DNA from: Flaveria trinervia
Lineage: Eukaryota > Streptophyta > Magnoliopsida > Asterales > Asteraceae
Assembly: GCA_025506515.1 (NCBI GenBank)
Contig: CM046453.1
Coordinates: forward strand, 46,112,395-46,176,394
Length of the DNA stretch: 64,000 nucleotides
Direction of reading: 5' to 3'
Of the stretch, positions 42,657 to 54,694 are shown one piece after another. A program made the position numbers and the translations under genes. The number at the start of each line of letters is the position of its first letter. The first letter of the stretch is position 1. The notes beneath the pieces are model-generated. The model was not told the origin of the DNA. It did no database searches and was given only the letters and a program-made list of their open reading frames with translations.

Positions 42657-44256
42657 GATTTTGGGTTTGGGTTGATTTTGGTAATAGAAAGCATATATTA
42701 TGTCAAATCATTTATAGGTTATGTATTTTTCAATATTTTGGCACAATAGCTCATTTTTATTAATTTTTACTATTTTAGCAAGATTAAATTTTGTGTTTTT
42801 GTTTGCTAAGCAAATAACTCTAAAAATTATGAAGTTAATTTCTAGCCATTTCTTAACACTATAAGACTACTATAGTTTTATTTTTTTCCAAAAGTTTATA
42901 TTTTCATCATTTTCATTACTCTTAAATATTTGTTAAGTCTCGGTTTTGATTTAATTAGCATCTAAATAATCCTAATTTTCAATAATTTATATCCCCAACT
43001 CTAGTTTTGTATTTTTTCTCAAATTATATATTTTTAAGCTTTTAAAATTTTGTAAAATGTAAGGTACATATCTATAATTAATCAAATTTTATTTTATGTA
43101 TACTAGTCATGATTAGCCTCCCAAAACATTTAAATAGATTTTACATTTTTGTGAAAAAACGGTTTTTTAGGTGAACTAGTTTTGTTAAAAATGTGTTTGT
43201 GACCAACGGGGCTAGATAAAAGTTTGTATACTCTTTAGTTACACAAAAAAATAGATGATTCCAAGATTCATATGATATTAGGGAGTTTCATGGGGTTGGT
43301 TGTGTCACTAACGTGATGATATGAGATATTTCGCGTGTATTGGGGTTGTGACTAGTTACCTTGACGTAAGGAGCGATGGAGGGGGATGCAAGAGCTACTG
43401 TGGGTGCTTGGAATTATGGAAAGAAGCTATTCAAAATGTTAGATTAGTCTTGGTTATAGAATGAAAGGAATGTAAGACATTAGTTGATCAAAGCGTAGGT
43501 GTGTGTTGTGTTATTACCTTGACTAGAGATGGTTACTATAGCCCTTCTACTTGGTAGATCATGGATTCAATAATGCTGGAATTTACTTCTCTTTAGGTGT
43601 GTTAAGATCTTGAATAAGTAGGTGATTCAATAGAAAAATGTAGAGAGAGTTTTGTATGAAGTGTGTGAAGAAGTGAAGTGTGAATGTGTGTGTGTGTGTG
43701 TTTCCATGATTAGAGAAGTAAAGAGGATAAAAAAGGACTCATGAGCCTTGGTTAATTGGAAATTTAGTTAGATTGTTGGTAGATTATTGGCCATCAAGTT
43801 GATGAATTTGACAACTCAAGATTTTATATAATTTTCTAGTTTTTTTTAAATTAAGTAATTAGTTTTATAAATATTTTGGTAGGTTTTTATAAAACTAAAT
43901 GTGGGTGTGGGTGTGTGTTTGGATGATTAGAGAAATAAAAAGGATCAAAAAGGAACCTCAAGCCTTGGTTAATAGGAGATTTAATTAGATTGTTAGTGGA
44001 TTTAGGGTAGTAGCACAAGAAACCAGGATTTTGGTGGATTTCATATGCTACCATTAGACATCAAGTTAGTGGTTTGATGAATCCAGATTTTATATAATTT
44101 TCTAGATTTTTATAAATTAAATAATTAGTTTAAAACTATTTTGGTGGATTTTTAAAAAAATTAATGATTTGAGATGGTTCATGTATGTGCATGCATGTAG
44201 CTATATATATATATGTATTTATGTGTGTATCGTAAGTGTGTGTGTGTATATATATA
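42657..44256. other. AT-rich unassigned DNA with an imperfect tandem duplication
   Basis: No gene recognised. About 43684-43870 and 43905-44130 are diverged copies of one another (shared GAGCCTTGGTTAAT/AAGCCTTGGTTAAT, then ATTTTATATAATTTTCTAG). TG/TA microsatellites at 43686-43702 and 44226-44256. The older elements have no visible second flank here. Confidence 0.5.
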
Positions 44257-45205
44257 TGTTAGATCTAAGAACAATAAGTATAGATCATTTTTTATAAGGT
44301 TAGAACTTTAATCAATACATGTAATGAATATTTGTAATTCATTATTTTGATGTATGCATTATGTATATAGGTTTACTCATATGTGTGTTGATTTATATGT
44401 ATTATTGCAAGTACAAACATTTTACTTGGTCAATTTCTAAAATTGACTAGGTGTAAGAAACATCTACAGATGAACATTTTTGTTCTTATGTAGATATCTT
44501 TCCTACAAGACATCCATCCGAAGATCTTCTACAGATGAACATCGGTGCAGATAAGAACAAGACCAAAGCTTAACTCATGAACAACACCTTCGGAAGACAA
44601 AGTACCATTGGAAGACAAAGTACCTTCAAAAGACAAAGTAGCTTCGGAAGAAAAGTTAGCTGCTGGAGACAACCTAACTTTAGAAGACCAGACTCTTGTA
44701 CTTAAATGATATAATTGATTCAAGTAAACAAGTCAATAACGAATCCCAAGAGATTCCGTGTATCCTTAATAGAAATATAAATGGCTATAAATACAAGTCC
44801 TAGGTTACATATCAAATGGAGGGAACACATGGCAACGACACATACGACTAGGGAGACCTAACGACAAACACAAAACATCACATCAATTCACATAATCAAT
44901 CAAACACAAACCCGAGCAACTATCACATCAATATATCACAAACATCAACACGTTCGAAGCAATCATTGTTTATAGCATTCATTATTTGTTCATCTGTAAT
45001 AATTAATAAGTTTTAAATGAAATACTTTTGAATCAAATCTTCTCCTTTGTTTATTGTATTGATATCATTCTCTTCTTTATAAGTAATATCTATTTAGTTT
45101 GATTTTTATTCATTAAACAATTAAACAACGGCTAATGATCATTCCGTAATCATTAACTCAAGTCCAATCTAACACAAATAATTCCTATTGTGATCCTTGG
45201 ATTCA
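44257..45205 (+). repeat. 5' LTR of element E
   Basis: Begins TGTTAGATCTAAG and probably ends GGATTCA four bases before the primer-binding site. The U3 carries three to four GGAAGACAAAGTA(C/G) words (44590-44665) upstream of TATAAATA (44786-44793). The start adjoins a TA/TG microsatellite, so no duplication can be read. Confidence 0.75.
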
Positions 45206-45209
45206 TAGG

Positions 45210-45222
45210 TGGTATCAAAGCC
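45210..45222 (+). promoter_or_regulatory. Primer-binding site of element E
   Basis: TGGTATCAAAGCC; one mismatch from the Met-tRNA complement. Confidence 0.8.
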
Positions 45223-45660
45223 AAGTGCTTATTGATTTAGATCAATTGATCTATTGGTGTAAGAATTATTTTATTGTTTTCTTATTTCATTAGATATTAG
45301 TTCTTCTGATTAGATCTATTGTTTTTGAGAAAAATCATTTTGGTTTGAATCAACTTTTAAAACAATAAATTAGTGATTAGTCAATTCAGTGAGTACTGTT
45401 TCATTGCTTAGTTAACATAGATCTTTATTCACATTAATTGAATTATAGATCTATGTTATTGATTGATATTGATCAATTGTTCAAATTAATTGAACAAATA
45501 CATTAACACAATCCTTAATTTGATATTCAGATATCATTAAAAGGATTGAAAGATTTGTGACCTCAATCAGTTAATTTCTCATTAATTAAGTTTTGTTACT
45601 AATTAGTTCATTACTCAAAAGAAAATTTGTTTTAGTTAAATTCAAATACTCTAACTAAAA
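45223..45660 (+). other. 5' leader of element E
   Basis: An AT-rich leader between primer-binding site and gag; nothing further recognised. Confidence 0.5.
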
Positions 45661-45808
45661 ATGAGTAACTTTGTCGATGAATAATCATACCGACCCCCAA
45701 AGTTGGAAACAAAAGCGGATTTTAAATCCTGGAAAATCAAGTTCAGGAATCATGTGAATTACACTGATTTTGACTTATGGGTATGAATAACTGAAGGTCC
45801 CTATATTC
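45661..45808 (+). pseudogene. gag of element E, first piece
   Basis: ATG at 45661, in-frame stop at codon 8, then a readable capsid start with ADFKSWKIKFRNHV and DFDLWV, matching element A gag (ADFKNWSLRLKHHL). It is cut inside a Gly-Pro-Tyr-Ile-type motif by element N. Confidence 0.8.
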
Positions 45809-46279
45809 TGTTGGGTTCAACAATTGAATAAACTGAAGCTTACCAAATCATAATTAGATCCAACTGAATATCTCATTGTACAAGTTCAGAGACCATGTTG
45901 ATTACAACAAAACAAGGCAATTCAACATGACAAAGTCAACATCAGACAATTAGAAAGTCAAAATTAGGTCGTGTTGTAATATTTGTATAAATAGATCCAC
46001 TAATGCATTTATGCAAGGGTGGCTTTTTTGTGTGTTTCACATGGTGTAAATCACCATCTAAGGAGAAATCCTCTCCTTTGGGTGGGTTTGATTTCACCAG
46101 CCATCTTTGATTCTCATTGTAACTTGTTTATCAACATCAATAAAATCATAACATTAATATTTACCCATCTCTTTGTTCATTGATTCACACATGTCCACCC
46201 ATCTTAATTTTGATTTCTAGATGTGAACATGATGAATCCTAAGATCCAAGCTCAATGAATCTGAAATATTGATTTAGCA
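45809..46279 (+). repeat. 5' LTR of element N
   Basis: TGTTGGGTTC...TTTAGCA; TATAAATA at 45987-45994. Confidence 0.92.
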
Positions 46280-46282
46280 AAA

Positions 46283-46294
46283 TGGTATCAGAGC
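46283..46294 (+). promoter_or_regulatory. Primer-binding site of element N
   Basis: TGGTATCAGAGC, a perfect Met-tRNA complement, three bases after the LTR. Confidence 0.9.
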
Positions 46295-46762
46295 TGTTGG
46301 TTGCTGGATTAATCTAGTTTTCACATCTGATTTCATCTTTATTCATGTCAAGAACAATGAAGAAATGAAGAAAAATGAAAAACAAAGTCTCCATTCATCA
46401 AAAACCCACTTGTTCATACCCAAAATCAGAAGAAAAACCAACAAATCTGTTCAACTATGGTACGATTTGAAGAATCTTGAACATGCTCATGATTATTCCT
46501 TCAAAATTCGATGCAATTGAACAAGATTAACATAAAAAAACACATTTGTTCATCTCAAAAATCAAGAAGAAAAATCACAGATCTCTTCTAATATGGTATG
46601 AATTGAAGACATATAATCATTCACTAGATTATTCCTTCAAAATTTGATGCAACCGAACACGATCATCATTAAAAACTCAGAATAGATGAAGAAATGGAAG
46701 CTACTGCTGATTTCCCGACGTGCACTGCAGTGTGAAATCATTTTTGTTCAAGTCTAAAACCA

Positions 46763-47165
46763 AATGCGGATGAAGCTTCATCAAATGCGGATGTGTTATA
46801 CACAAATGGAAATGAGTTGTCAGCAAATGCGGATGAATTGGCAACAAATGCGGATGACTTGTCACAAATGCGGATGACTTGTCATAAATGCGGATGACTT
46901 GTCACAAATACAGATGACTTGTCAAAAATGCGGATGACTTGTCACAAATGCCAATGACTTGTCACCAAATGCGGATGACTTGTCACCAAATGCGGATGCC
47001 TTGACACCAAATGCGGTTGACTTATAAACAAATGCGGGTACTCTAAGCACAAATGCGGATGCTTTGAATTTAAATGCCGATGGATTGAAATCAAATGCGG
47101 ATGCCTTGCAAACTAATGCGGATGCTTTTCAAACAAATGCGGATTGGCAAAGAAATGCAAATATG
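46763..47165 (+). repeat. Minisatellite in element N
   Basis: About 19-20 units of 20-21 bp based on AAATGCGGATGACTTGTCACC. Central units are nearly identical; flanking ones are diverged. Where units are 21 bp, one frame reads an Asn-Ala-Asp-x-Leu heptad, but 20 bp units break that frame repeatedly. Confidence 0.85.
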
Positions 47166-47653
47166 TTGCAAGGAATGCTTATGAACAGTTGATGAACAGG
47201 ACTTCAAAAAGAATAGAAAAACATGAACATGGATAATTGCAACCAACAGGCACGTCCATTGTGATCATGAAAAAAAAGAGTATAGAAATCAACTTTGGTC
47301 ACTTTTTCACAAATTCATCCAGGGACTTGTACAACTATCACATGCCCTTTTTGAAGTACTTGGGCTCACATTTTTTCTGATGATGTTTTGCACCCGTGTC
47401 TGGCTATTGAGCGGATAGTTAGCCAGACTTTAATCAAGGGAGTACTCATTATGAGAAGAATGTCATTTATCAAGTTATTTGAAAAGAGTGGAAGTGTATT
47501 GAAGTTTAAAGCCTCACCATATGCCTAATACATTCTAATCCTTGAGTTGTGATATGAACTATAATCTAAGAGTGATACAACCCATATCCAATACCAAGAA
47601 GTATTCTCAAGAGATTCTAACCTTTATCAGAAATATACTAGAAGGAACTTAAC

Positions 47654-47667
47654 TTGAGGGGGAGAAC
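47654..47667 (+). promoter_or_regulatory. Internal polypurine tract of element N
   Basis: TTGAGGGGGAGAAC, about 100 bp upstream of the terminal tract TTTAGGGGGAGTAT (47753-47766). Confidence 0.5.
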
Positions 47668-47766
47668 ATCAATGAATTGTGCCAGAACATCAATTGATTA
47701 AGAAGACATGTGACATAGAATATCTTCAAATTCAAGGTTTGGCAAGCATCAGTTTAGGGGGAGTAT

Positions 47767-48237
47767 TGTTGGGTTCAACAATTGAATAAATTGAAGCTTA
47801 CAAAATCATAATTACATCCAACTAAAGATCTCATTGTACAAGTTCAGAGACCAAGTTGATTACAACAAAACAAGGCAATTCAACATGACAAAGTCAACAT
47901 CAAGACAATTAGAAAGTCAAAATTAGGTAATGCTGCAATATTAGTATAAATAGACCCATTAGTGCATTTATGCAAGGGTGGCTTTTTGTGTGTGTTTCTC
48001 ATGGTGTAAATCACCATCCAAGGAGAAATCCTCTCCTTTGGGTGGGTTTGATTTCACCAGCCATCTATAATTCTCATTGTAACTTGTTTATTAATATCAA
48101 TGAAATCATAACATTATATTATCCATCTCTTTGTTCTTTGATTCACACACGTCCACCCATCTTAATTTTGATTTCTAGATGTGAACATGATGAATCCAAA
48201 GATCCAAGCTCAATGAATCTCAAATGTTGATTAAGCA
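47767..48237 (+). repeat. 3' LTR of element N
   Basis: 471 bp, same length as the 5' copy; preceded by TTTAGGGGGAGTAT and followed by TATTC. Confidence 0.92.
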
Positions 48238-48242
48238 TATTC

Positions 48243-48288
48243 CACCCACTCTTAGGCCAGATTATAGTGACAATAATCAACCCATAAG
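48243..48288 (+). pseudogene. gag of element E, second piece (46 bp)
   Basis: The short stretch between the duplications of N and F. It reads as Pro-rich capsid sequence continuing the first piece; its last five bases ATAAG are the left duplication of F. Confidence 0.7.
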
Positions 48289-48970
48289 TGTTGATACATG
48301 TATGTCCCAAATCATGACATGAAATGTAATAGATTTTGTTTGTATGATTCTGATATGTAATTTGATATGATTAGTGAAATGATATTGGTTGTTTGTGATT
48401 TGTAATGACTAATATTTCATTAATGAGTTGATATTAAATTGGTTAATTAGGTTTGTGGTTGTTAAAATTGTTAGACATAATGTTTATTAATTAATACATT
48501 CAAACTTAACTTAATGAAGTTCTCATGCTAATGGCCCATGCGAATGAACCATAAGCATGAATAACTTCATACGAATGACTCAGTCGCACGACTGAACTAG
48601 GAGACTGGATCAGTCGTATGATTATAACATTAGAGTGGCTCAGTCGTGCGGATGAACCAACTGCATGGTTCAATCGCACGACTGAATAATACCAACCTAT
48701 AAATACAACCCAATTCATGAAAAACAAGAGCTTTTGATTGATTACGATTCCAGACGTACCCTAGCCGTCCATAAGCCTCCCAATTCGTTCTCCAAGTTCA
48801 TAGAACACATTAGATCGATTCTCAATCGATTTCTAACGTTAGTTTCAATTCTTGATTGATTCTTCGTGTGTTCTCACTCATTGGATCGCCAATCAAATAG
48901 GATTCCGCACTATTTGATCTGGTCTACACGCTAATCTCCAAGTATTTCGTTCAAATACCAGGTCCTAACA
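48289..48970 (+). repeat. 5' LTR of element F
   Basis: TGTTGATACATGTATG...GTCCTAACA. CpG words at 48520-48690 precede TATAAATA (48698-48705). It is shorter than the 3' LTR by 50 bp, mainly because words are missing in the cluster. Confidence 0.93.
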
Positions 48971-48972
48971 AG

Positions 48973-48984
48973 TGGTATGAGAGC
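48973..48984 (+). promoter_or_regulatory. Primer-binding site of element F
   Basis: TGGTATGAGAGC, one mismatch from the Met-tRNA complement. Confidence 0.85.
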
Positions 48985-49478
48985 TTTGGCTCTTGATTAC
49001 GTGTGATTCAATCAAGATGGATAAAAATTTTGTGTTTTTGCACTAAAAACGCAATCTTTTGTGTCAAAAGTGATCTTGGACGTTCCCCGCTCATCAAAGT
49101 TTGGTTTTTATGGACTTAGGCGACTAGACCTAGCGAAATTTCGAATTTTTACGGCTGAAACACGTTTAACCTAGAAATTTTCGCAAAACAGCAGCTTCAG
49201 TCGTACGAGTGAGACATTCGCACGACTGGACTTCATTCGCATTGCTCAGACACACGATTGGACATAGTCGCATCTCCATTCGTATGATTGAATCTTTCGG
49301 GCGTACTGTTCATACGCATCAGATTCATTCGCACGACTGAGCTAATCGCTTAGTTCAGCCGCACGATTGAACCAGTCGTAGAGTTCATACGCACGACTAA
49401 ACCATTCGCATCCTTCAGTCGCCCCAGTGAAAATTTGTTTTATTAGACTTAAAGTTATCAGACTTAAAGTTATTCGCA
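48985..49478 (+). other. 5' leader of element F with palindromic words (49195-49430)
   Basis: Words such as CAGTCGTACGAGTGAG, CATTCGCACGACTG and CAGCCGCACGATTG recur about every 25 bp. Homologous to the H leader. Confidence 0.75.
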
Positions 49479-52296
49479 ATGGAAGATCAAATGTCAGCCT
49501 TTACTGTTAGAATGGACTCTAGGATACAGGACCTGCTGTTCCTTGAGAGTGAGGTGGGTAATCATAATAAACCACCAAAGCTCTTGACATTAGATGAGTT
49601 TCCCCACTGGAAACAACGTTTTGAGATCTACCTCAATGGAGTGGATCCGAATCTGTGGGAAGCCATCGAGATTGGATATAGTACACCGGTAGGAGCTGAT
49701 GGAGTTAAGTTAACGTTAGGAGGAATGACGGACATGCAGAAAGTCAAATACAATGCAGAAAAAAGAGTTTATGCATTTATTACACAATCTATTCCTAAAG
49801 ACATATTCCACTAGAACTCAGAAAATAAACAATCCAAGAAACTTTGGGATGAACTAGAAAAGAGGTACGACGGGAATGCTTCGTTGAAGGCGATCAAGGC
49901 TAAGGAGTTAAAGAAGGAATTCAATAACTTCTCATCGATGGGAAATGAGAGTTTGGACGATGTTATAGATAGATTCTACCATCTGATGAGTGAACTGCAT
50001 ACACATGGGGTGGCTACTACCATGGAAGAGAAAGTTACTAATTTTGTAGACGGATTGCCTGAAAAGTGGGCTTCATTCGTGTCTAACCTGAGACAGAATG
50101 GAATGCTGGCAAAACTGGATATTAATGACTTCATTCTTAAGTTGCGAGAAGAGTCACTTAGGATGAAGTACAGAGCTCAGAAGTTTTCATACAATCAAAA
50201 TCCAGGTTTATACAATGCCACGCCTCAAGCTAAGACATCTGGAGCACCTCTCCAGACTGCATTTGTGTCTAGCTCATCGGGTCCTTCACATGCATCTCCT
50301 TCAGGATCAGACACATGGGGACTTTCTTGTTCCCACTATATTGGATCCAAGCAAGTGCTACTAAACTGAAGACTGAGAATCTCGGAAATGTGACAGTGGA
50401 AGTAGCTCAAGAACACATGGATCTTTTGGCTGCAATGGTCCATTATATGATGAACTTGTTGCTGGGAAGATTGGAAACTGCCATTTGGCAGACGAGGACT
50501 ACGAGCAGGTGGACGAAATGGAGCTTGAGCGGATGGATATAATATGGGCTTTAGCTAGTGCTGTCCGAAGGGCAAAGAAGTTTGCAAAACAAACCGGACA
50601 GAACTTGGTAGCTACAAAGGATACCACATTTGGCTTTGACAAGAGCAAAGTGACCTGCTTCAACTATGGAGAGAAGGGTCACTTCAAAAGAGAATGTGTC
50701 AAGCCTAAGAAGACGGGTAACAGAAACACGTTCACGTCCTTCACTCGTCAAGTCAAGAAAGCTACCAGTTTTATGTCATCAAGCAAGGATCCAAAGGCCT
50801 TGACTACCCATGATGATGAAGGACATGATTGGAGCTTTAGGTTGTCTCACCAGGGGAATCAAACATTGCAAGTGTAGAAGACATTGACAGTGATTCGCTA
50901 GTGAAGGAGATCTAGCAGTTGAGATAGCGATGTCACATAGTGAAGAAGCAACTGCAACCGAGGTCAGTTACCAGCCTAAAGAGGAGACTACCACGTCAGA
51001 GACAAAAAAGACAGAATCACCAAAACCAGAGACATCTCATGCTGCGTTGATGGCTAACTCTACTGAATCAACTCAGGTAAGTACTACTGACCAAATGTTT
51101 GATAATCATGCTTGTTCTGATTGTGATACTTTTAGGAATAACATAGATGAAAATTTTGCTAGGTTATTAGATCATAATGATAACTTAGTAAAATTTTGCA
51201 ACTGTGCACCGAGGCTAATAGGGTATTAAAACAAAATGAGCATAGTTATAAAGAAAAGATAGACCTTTTGACTAAACAGCTTAGGGAAACCGAAGTAGTT
51301 TCCTTTAACCAAGCTAATGACATTAGGTATTATCTAAACTCCCTAGAAGACACTAAGAAGCAAAAGGCAGTTCTAGAAGTAGAAGTAAATTCATTAAGAC
51401 AGAAACTGCACAGTTGGACTAGTTCTTTAAACATAGTCCAACACTTAGTGAGAGAAAGGAACAACAGGGAGGGATTGGGTTATAAAGTGGTTCCACCACT
51501 ACCTGAGACTTTGATGAACACTAAGACTAGACCAATAAATAGTAATCCCATCAAGGATCATATGGTGTCTACTCCTCTTGTTAGTGATCTAGATTCCTTA
51601 TGTTCATCTATTGACTCTGGAAACAAACAAAAGGAGGCCACTTCAAAGGCAAAGGATAAATTGTCTTGTGTTAATCTCGAAAAGGAATTTGAAAAGGTTA
51701 ACTTAAAGTCAGGTTCAAACAGAGTCAAATCAGAACATCAAAGGACTTCTAAGGTTAATCTTTCACATACGTCAAGTCAAAAACCTATTAACCAAAAGGA
51801 AAAGGATGTTAAACAAGTTAAAACAGTTAACTTTGTTAAACCAGAGAAAACAACCAAGAACTAGAGTCAAAACTAGGGTGAGTAATGTACTAGAGTGTCA
51901 CACACTTCTCCACAAAGAAAGTTTAATAGCAGATCGTGGTACAACTGTGGTGAATATGGACACATTGCTTCCTATTGTCACTTCTATCAGACACCCCATA
52001 AGAAGATTGAACTTCAGGTTTCAAAGCCTAGGTCTTCTAAGAGGATCTCACAGACTCCACCTAGAAGAACTAGTGAACCTAAAATTCAACCTGTAAGTCA
52101 TTCGACTGTTTATCACAAACAGGCATTGCACAAATCTGGATTATGGAAGGAGAAGACATCCTCAGTGTCTGATAATAATGACAAGAAAGAACCTGAGCTA
52201 CCCTCATCCTCTAAGGGTCAATGGGTAGATTTTATGATGTGTGATGCCTCTGGGAAACCCAAGCCAGTAAAGGCTTGGGTTCCTAACCCAAACTAA
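49479..52296 (+). pseudogene. gag of element F
   Basis: ATG 49479; capsid domain with FPHWKQRFEIYLNGVD and LWEAIE; in-frame stop at 49812-49814, then the same frame runs on to about 50330. Shifts follow. Nucleocapsid knuckle 1 reads CFNYGEKGHFKREC (50650-50700), so the second Cys is Tyr. The coiled-coil region is at 51196-51500. Knuckle 2 reads WYNCGEYGHIASYC (51939-51980), where D has Cys first. It ends with KPVKAWVPNPN at 52296. Structural role by family; non-functional. Confidence 0.88.
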
Positions 52297-52305
52297 TCCT
52301 TTACT

Positions 52306-52721
52306 TTGTATGTGCAGCGTGTCCGATACAGTGCTGAAACTAACACGTTGATAGTAGACAGCGGAGCATCCAAACACATGACAGGAAACAGGGCCCTTTT
52401 ATCAAACGTCAAGCAAATAAAAGGAGGGCATGTTTCGTTTGCAGGAGACAAGGTGGGTATATCACAGCATAGGGAGAAGTGGGGAATGAGAAAGTTAAGT
52501 TTGATAAAGTGAACTATGTTCAACAACTACAAAATCACTTACTTTCTGTTTCCCAAATATGTGATAATGGATTTAAAGTCATCTTCGACAACAAGAAGTG
52601 TTACATACTAAAGAAAGACTATGTGATCCCAGAGGACCAAGTTTTGATGACTGCTTCAAGATATAAAGATCTTTATGTCTTGGATTTGTCAATAGCTTCT
52701 ACAATGGATCATGAGGTTTAG
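52306..52721 (+). pseudogene. Protease and pre-integrase region of element F
   Basis: The protease motif IVDSGASKHMTG lies near 52350-52385. A shift near 52470-52490 separates it from VNYVQQLQNHLLSVSQ. An in-frame stop at 52719-52721 (a sense codon in D) ends this piece, after which the same frame continues into integrase. Confidence 0.87.
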
Positions 52722-53646
52722 TGTTTTCTATCTAAAGCTACTGAAAAGGATTCCATCTCCTGTCATAGGAGAATGGGACACATTAGTCAAAGGAAGATGA
52801 ATCACTTGATTCAGAAGGATCTGGTGAGAGGAGTTAATGTCAAGAACTTCCAACTTCCCGACTTTTGTGTAGCCTGCAAGAAAGGCAAAAAGACAAAGAA
52901 GTCTCATACGGAAAAGAAAGTTCATTCAATAGAACTACCTCTTGAACTTCTTCACATGGATCTGTTTGGTCCAGTCAGTACAAAGAGCATTGCAGGTGAC
53001 TTGTACTGTTTTGTGGTCACTGATGACTACTCAAGGTTCACTTGGGTAATGTTTCTGAAATACAAATCAGGAACATTTGAGTCAGTCAAGGAGTTGGTAA
53101 CCACACTGGAATCTCTCTACAAGCTGAAAGTTAGACAAGTACGCTCAGACAACGAAACGGAATTCAAGAACCAGTGGATGGAGAATACTGCAAGGAAAAG
53201 GGAATTGTGCATCAATTCACTTCTGCCTACACACCTCAGATGAATGGTGTTGCTGAGGGAAAGAACAGAAGCTTGATAGAGACAGCACGGACTATGCTGG
53301 CAGACTCGAAACTGCCTATCCAATTATGGAATGAGGCAGTGGCGAATGCATGTTATGCACTGAATCGATTCTGATAGTCAAGCGCCACAGAAAGACATGT
53401 TACGAGCTACTACAAAGACGCAAACCGAACATGGAGTATCTCGAACCATTGGCAGATGAAGGCATCTTTCTAGGATACAACATACCGAACAAGCGAGTGT
53501 ACAACAACTCAATGGGTCTAGTAGAAGTGTGGTGTAATGTTGACGTTCAGCGATATACCACACCACCTACTGGCAAAGGACCCGCTACTTTTTCGACTAT
53601 GATGGATTCTTCAAGTCCTTCAACATCCCTCCCTCTCCTCGGATGA
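52722..53646 (+). pseudogene. Integrase of element F
   Basis: The zinc-binding part (CHRRMGHISQRKMNHL, FCVACKKGK) is followed by the rve core with Asp in MDLFGPV (near 52960), Asp in RSDN (near 53145) and Glu in NGVAEGKNR (near 53255; the preceding conserved Glu-Arg is Glu-Gly). Shifts lie near 53180 and 53370. Relative to D, about 17 codons are missing after NMEYLEP, fusing the FGAPC-type block to GIFLGYNIPNKRVYN. Confidence 0.88.
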
Positions 53647-53731
53647 CAAGTTAGCTACACGAATGATGTATGATATCTTGAATACACCAACATCTAGCTC
53701 ATAGGGAGAATCATCTACTCAGTCAGGGGAA

Positions 53732-54694
53732 GTGGTCGACGACAGTGACTCCTCCTCTGAAGATGAAGCTGAAGAAAATAACCAGCACAGTCAGGAGGAA
53801 CAGGTTCCAGTTCCTGAAACTCCACAAGCATCTAGCAGTGGTGCACCTTCGACTTTAGAGCCTCAAACTCCAACTACCTCAGATGCAGAACCAAATGTTC
53901 ATAATCTTGGCTCTGAGGTAGCTGTTCCTACCACTCCAGGATCACAACTAAACATCTATCATCCCCTAAACAATGTCATTGGGGATGTCAGATCGGTAGT
54001 GCAAACCCGAAATCAGTTATACTCAGTTGATTACGCCTCAGTTATGGAAAAGGGATATATTCATGATGGTGCTTATCGGTGTTTTGTCTCACAGTTTGAG
54101 CCAAAATACGTCAGTGATGCACTAAATGATGAGGCGTGGGTTAGTGCCATGCAAGAAGAACTTCTTCAGTTGAAGAAGTTAGGTGTATGGACTCTGGTTG
54201 ATATACCTAAAGGTGCTAAGGTCATTGGCACCAAATGGGTTTTAAAATGCAAGAAAGATGACCAAGGGGTCATTATCAGGAACAAAGCTCGATTGGTAGT
54301 ACAAGGTTTTCGCCAAGTCGAGGAAATTGACTACAATGAGGTGTTTGCACCTGTGGCAAGGATGGAAGCCATTCGTATCTTCCTTGCCTATGCATCATAC
54401 ATGAAGATTAAAGTCTATCAATTAGATGTGAATAGTGCATTACTTCATGGGGAGATCAGATAAACAGTCTATGTCGGTCAACCCGAGGGATTTGAAGATC
54501 CTTATCATCGGGATAGAGTCTACAAGCTTGACAAGGCTTTATACGGGCTTCATGAAGCTCCAAGAGCTTGGTATGAGAAACTCTCGACTCATCTTGTGAA
54601 ACACGGCTTTCGCAGGGGAGTCATTGACTGCACGCTGTTCACTAAAGAAAAAGATGGCGACCTACTACTCGTACACATCTATGTTGATGACTAA
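53732..54694 (+). pseudogene. RT N-terminal and palm region of element F
   Basis: An acidic linker, then WVSAMQEELLQLKKLGVW, GTKWVLKCK and YQLDVNSALLHGE (usual Lys is Asn). An in-frame stop at 54461-54463 follows. The same frame then reads KALYGLHEAPRAWYEKL and reaches YVDD (54680-54691), immediately followed by TAA (54692-54694), so even with the first stop suppressed the RT would end at its active site. Confidence 0.9.

Larger units (their letters stand above)
45809..48237 (+). mobile_element. Element N: 2.4 kb non-coding LTR retrotransposon
   Basis: Two 471 bp LTRs, a perfect primer-binding site, an internal and a terminal polypurine tract, and the perfect duplication TATTC (45804-45808, 48238-48242). 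The 1.49 kb interior has no gag or pol similarity and holds a 20-21 bp minisatellite. LTRs differ at about 26-28 positions. Non-autonomous; presumably mobilised by a copia relative. Confidence 0.92.

Noticed and set aside
46763..47165. Minisatellite of N as a true protein-coding gene
   Set aside because: 20 bp units and stops break the frame; no long ORF from an ATG.
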